Shown piece by piece: positions 62,218-64,000 of a DNA stretch of 64,000 bases. Every line of letters starts with the position of its first letter. Positions within the stretch are counted from its first letter, which is position 1. Origin of the DNA: 34-65-8 sp046294735 (GTDB taxonomy: Bacteria > Pseudomonadota > Alphaproteobacteria > Sphingomonadales > Sphingomonadaceae); the NCBI GenBank assembly GCA_046294735.1, contig JBKBKB010000002.1, positions 248,001 through 312,000 on the forward strand, given 5' to 3'. The position numbers and the translations under genes are program-made. The notes below the pieces were generated by a model that saw only the letters and a program-made list of their open reading frames with translations, was not told the DNA's origin and searched no databases.

Positions 62218-63242
62218 TGGTCGCGCGCGCCCGCCAGATGGCCGACCTGCTGCGCCCCTTCGGCACTCGTCACTAGCACCTCGCCACCATCAACAACCAC
62301 TATAACGCCCTCCAGCCCCACCACCGAGACGCGGGGGCCATCGGTTTCGACCATCACGCTGCGGCAATCAACCAGTTCGGCCTGCCCGGTCACATGATTG
62401 CCCAGCTCATTCCCACCGCGGGCAGCGTGGAGTGCCTGCCAATTGCCAATGTCGGACCAGCCGAGGCTGGCCGGGACCATGGCCGCGCGGGCGGTGTTCT
62501 CCATCACGGCATAGTCGACCGATTCGGCGCTTATGGCCTGCCACGGTGCAGCGGCAGGATCGAACCGGGCGCCCACCCACGTGCCCTGCGCCGCAGCCTC
62601 GCGGACCTGCCGGGTCATGTCCGGGCGGTGGGCCGCCAGCTCAGCCAGAAAGGCGCCTGCGCGGAATGCAAATATCCCGCCGTTCCAGCTATAGCCGCCA
62701 TGGGCCAGGAAGCCCTCGGCTGTCGCCCGGTCAGGCTTCTCAACAAACCGCTCCACCCGGAATCCGCCCGCCAGCGGTGCACCGCGCAGGATATAGCCAT
62801 AGCCGGTCTCGGGCCGGTCGGGCGCAATGCCGAAGGCAACCATGCGATCCTGCTGGGCGAGCGCGGCGGCGGCCCGTGCGGCTTCGCGGAAGGCCGCGAT
62901 ATCGGCGATATGGTGATCGCTCGGGCAGACCAGCATCACGGCGTCGGATTCGAGCAAGGCAGCGGCAAGGGCGATGGCTGGCGCGGTGTTACGCGGCGAC
63001 GGCTCGACCGCAATCCTGATCTGCGCCCCGCCCTGCTCGCAGATCAGCGGCACATGCGCTTCCCCTGCTACCACCAGCGGAGCAGCGAACTGTGCCGGAT
63101 CGTCGCACCGGTCAAGCGCCTGCTGGAACAGCGTGCGTTCGCCCACCAGGGGCAGAAATGGCTTGGGCCGCGCCTTGCGACTGCGCGGCCACAGGCGGGT
63201 GCCGCTGCCGCCGCACAGGATCACCGGAACGATTGCGCTCAT
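62214..63242 (-). CDS. manC: Mannose-1-phosphate guanylyltransferase
   Basis: The 342-residue nucleotidyltransferase makes GDP-mannose from GTP and mannose 1-phosphate. Motifs are PVILCGGSGTRLWPRSRKARPKPFLPL (nucleotide binding), EPSPRNTAPAIALAAALL, CPSDHHI, FVEKPD and YSWNGGIFAFRA, and SVDYAVMENTARAAMVPASLGWSDIGNW. The isomerase domain found in bifunctional ManC-ManA proteins is absent; the separate manA gene overlaps its end. Upstream it is 32 bases from the TonB-like gene on the same strand. Confidence 0.93.
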   Translation of the reverse strand: MSAIVPVILCGGSGTRLWPRSRKARPKPFLPLVGERTLFQQALDRCDDPAQFAAPLVVAGEAHVPLICEQGGAQIRIAVEPSPRNTAPAIALAAALLESDAVMLVCPSDHHIADIAAFREAARAAAALAQQDRMVAFGIAPDRPETGYGYILRGAPLAGGFRVERFVEKPDRATAEGFLAHGGYSWNGGIFAFRAGAFLAELAAHRPDMTRQVREAAAQGTWVGARFDPAAAPWQAISAESVDYAVMENTARAAMVPASLGWSDIGNWQALHAARGGNELGNHVTGQAELVDCRSVMVETDGPRVSVVGLEGVIVVVDGGEVLVTSAEGAQQVGHLAGARDQ

Positions 63243-63274
63243 TCCTGCACCGCTAGCACATGCGGGTTACCGCT

Positions 63275-63991
63275 TCATAACGGTTTGAAATCGACCCGGT
63301 AGCCATAGCGCGCCTCGACCGGTGTGCCGTCGGCGCGCGTTGCGGGGTTGAAGCGGATTTTCTCCGTCACCAACGGGCACACCCGCGCCGTGGTTTCCGC
63401 ATCGACCTGGGAATTGGCGACCACGCAATCGCGCGCACGGCCATCAGTGGTAACGGTAAACAGCACAGTTACCGACTTGCCGAACCGGGTTTGCCGCCCG
63501 CCTTCCGGAACCGGGAAATCACGCGCCTGATTGAGCTCGCCCGAGCGGACCGAAGGTTTGTCCGCGATCCCGCCACCCTGCCCGCCGCCGCCTGCGCCGC
63601 TGCCAGTGCCCAGGCCATCGCCCCCTGCCCCGGTCCCCTCGCCGCTGTCACGCGCGCCTGACGTATTGGCCGACCCGGTCGACGAGGCCCGCGGCACCGG
63701 GGTGGTCCTGGGCACCGGCAGCCGGCTGGGCGGCGCGGTGACCGGCTGGGGCACCGCTTCACGGCCCTGCTCTCCGGACGCGCCCGCGTCGGGCTCCGGC
63801 TCGGGATCAGGCGGTGTGGTGATGGTCACGGTGAAGGTCGAAAGGACCGTTTCCTCGATCGAGGCGACAAAGGTCGGCGCAAAGGCGCGGGTCAGCCCGT
63901 ACAGCGCAAGCAGATGCCCCAGCACGATCAGGACAATCAGCCACGGCCGCGGGCGGCGGCGGATGCTGGCGTAGTTCTCGGTTCCGGGCAT
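63275..63991 (-). CDS. TonB-like energy-transducer protein
   Basis: The 238-residue protein has a cytoplasmic N-terminus with RRRPRPW, a membrane segment (about residues 17-35, LIVLIVLGHLLALYGLTRA), a Pro-rich stretch, a Gly-rich linker (GAGGDGLGTGSGAGGGGQGGG) and a C-terminal domain of about 85 residues resembling TonB (GKSVTVLFTVTTDGRARDCVVANSQVDAETTARVCPLVTEKIRF). TonB transmits the membrane potential to TBDRs, so this could serve the three receptors in the window. The protein begins 10 bases from the window edge; genes such as exbB/exbD may lie outside. Confidence 0.8.
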   Translation of the reverse strand: MPGTENYASIRRRPRPWLIVLIVLGHLLALYGLTRAFAPTFVASIEETVLSTFTVTITTPPDPEPEPDAGASGEQGREAVPQPVTAPPSRLPVPRTTPVPRASSTGSANTSGARDSGEGTGAGGDGLGTGSGAGGGGQGGGIADKPSVRSGELNQARDFPVPEGGRQTRFGKSVTVLFTVTTDGRARDCVVANSQVDAETTARVCPLVTEKIRFNPATRADGTPVEARYGYRVDFKPL

Positions 63992-64000
63992 GGCGCGACC

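Overview
The window is 64 kb of GC-rich DNA from an alphaproteobacterial chromosome, most likely a member of the Sphingomonadales (Sphingomonas/Novosphingobium/Erythrobacter-like). This placement is inferred from gene content: three large TonB-dependent receptors (TBDRs), flavin-dependent tryptophan-halogenase-like genes beside a carbohydrate TBDR, a RibB with a degenerate RibA domain, an NDUFA12-family gene, DUF2155 and DUF192 genes, and a fatty acyl-AMP ligase. I cannot assign a genus. Genes are densely packed, with many 1-4 base stop/start overlaps (ATGA, TGATG).

Layout. 1-8.1 kb: a tRNA-Arg with a duplicated 3' tail, a YhhQ-type queuosine-precursor transporter, an orphan TBDR, and a ppk-ppx polyphosphate pair. 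8.2-16.0 kb: a compact VirB-type secretion operon read on the minus strand in the order virB1-B2-B3-B4-B6-B9-B10-B11. No virB5, virB7, virB8 or virD4 is in the window. 16.1-22.9 kb: a small TPR protein, a 330-base AT-rich regulatory region with several CTGTCAT-like (Pho-box-like) half-sites, a beta-helix-like lipoprotein paired with a TBDR, a response regulator with a degenerate receiver, and a Crp/Fnr-type regulator. 23.0-24.3 kb: ribB fused to an N-terminal helix-turn-helix.

24.3-40.1 kb is a complete alpha-glucan (maltodextrin/starch) utilisation locus. On the minus strand lie a LacI-type regulator, a sugar permease of the MFS and a secreted GH13 amylase. Divergent on the plus strand are an outer-membrane TBDR, a halogenase-like flavoprotein, two GH13 enzymes, a GH97 alpha-glucosidase and a second halogenase-like flavoprotein. 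An ATACGYATACG motif lies upstream of both the permease and the TBDR and is a candidate operator. The inferred route is: exported amylases and GH97 cut the glucan, the TBDR imports oligosaccharides, the permease brings them into the cytoplasm, and the GH13 glucosidase without a signal peptide finishes hydrolysis.

40.1-46.8 kb: an acyl-CoA dehydrogenase, an alpha/beta hydrolase, thiC under a TPP riboswitch with a coupled 51-residue gene, then a class 3 lipase and a small lipoprotein. 47.0-51.0 kb: a giant YadA-like trimeric autotransporter. The lipase and the autotransporter share an identically spaced two-part upstream motif. 51.1-64.0 kb: an AGCS amino-acid symporter, tRNA-Trp, aat, DUF2155, NDUFA12-like, DUF192, recX, a fatty acyl-AMP ligase, a DUF389 membrane protein, a TelA/XpaC-like/PHA-system-like trio, manA-manC and a TonB-like protein at the right edge.

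Assignments rest on motifs and family resemblance recognised by eye. No database search was run, and start sites were chosen from Shine-Dalgarno spacing, signal peptides and codon use.
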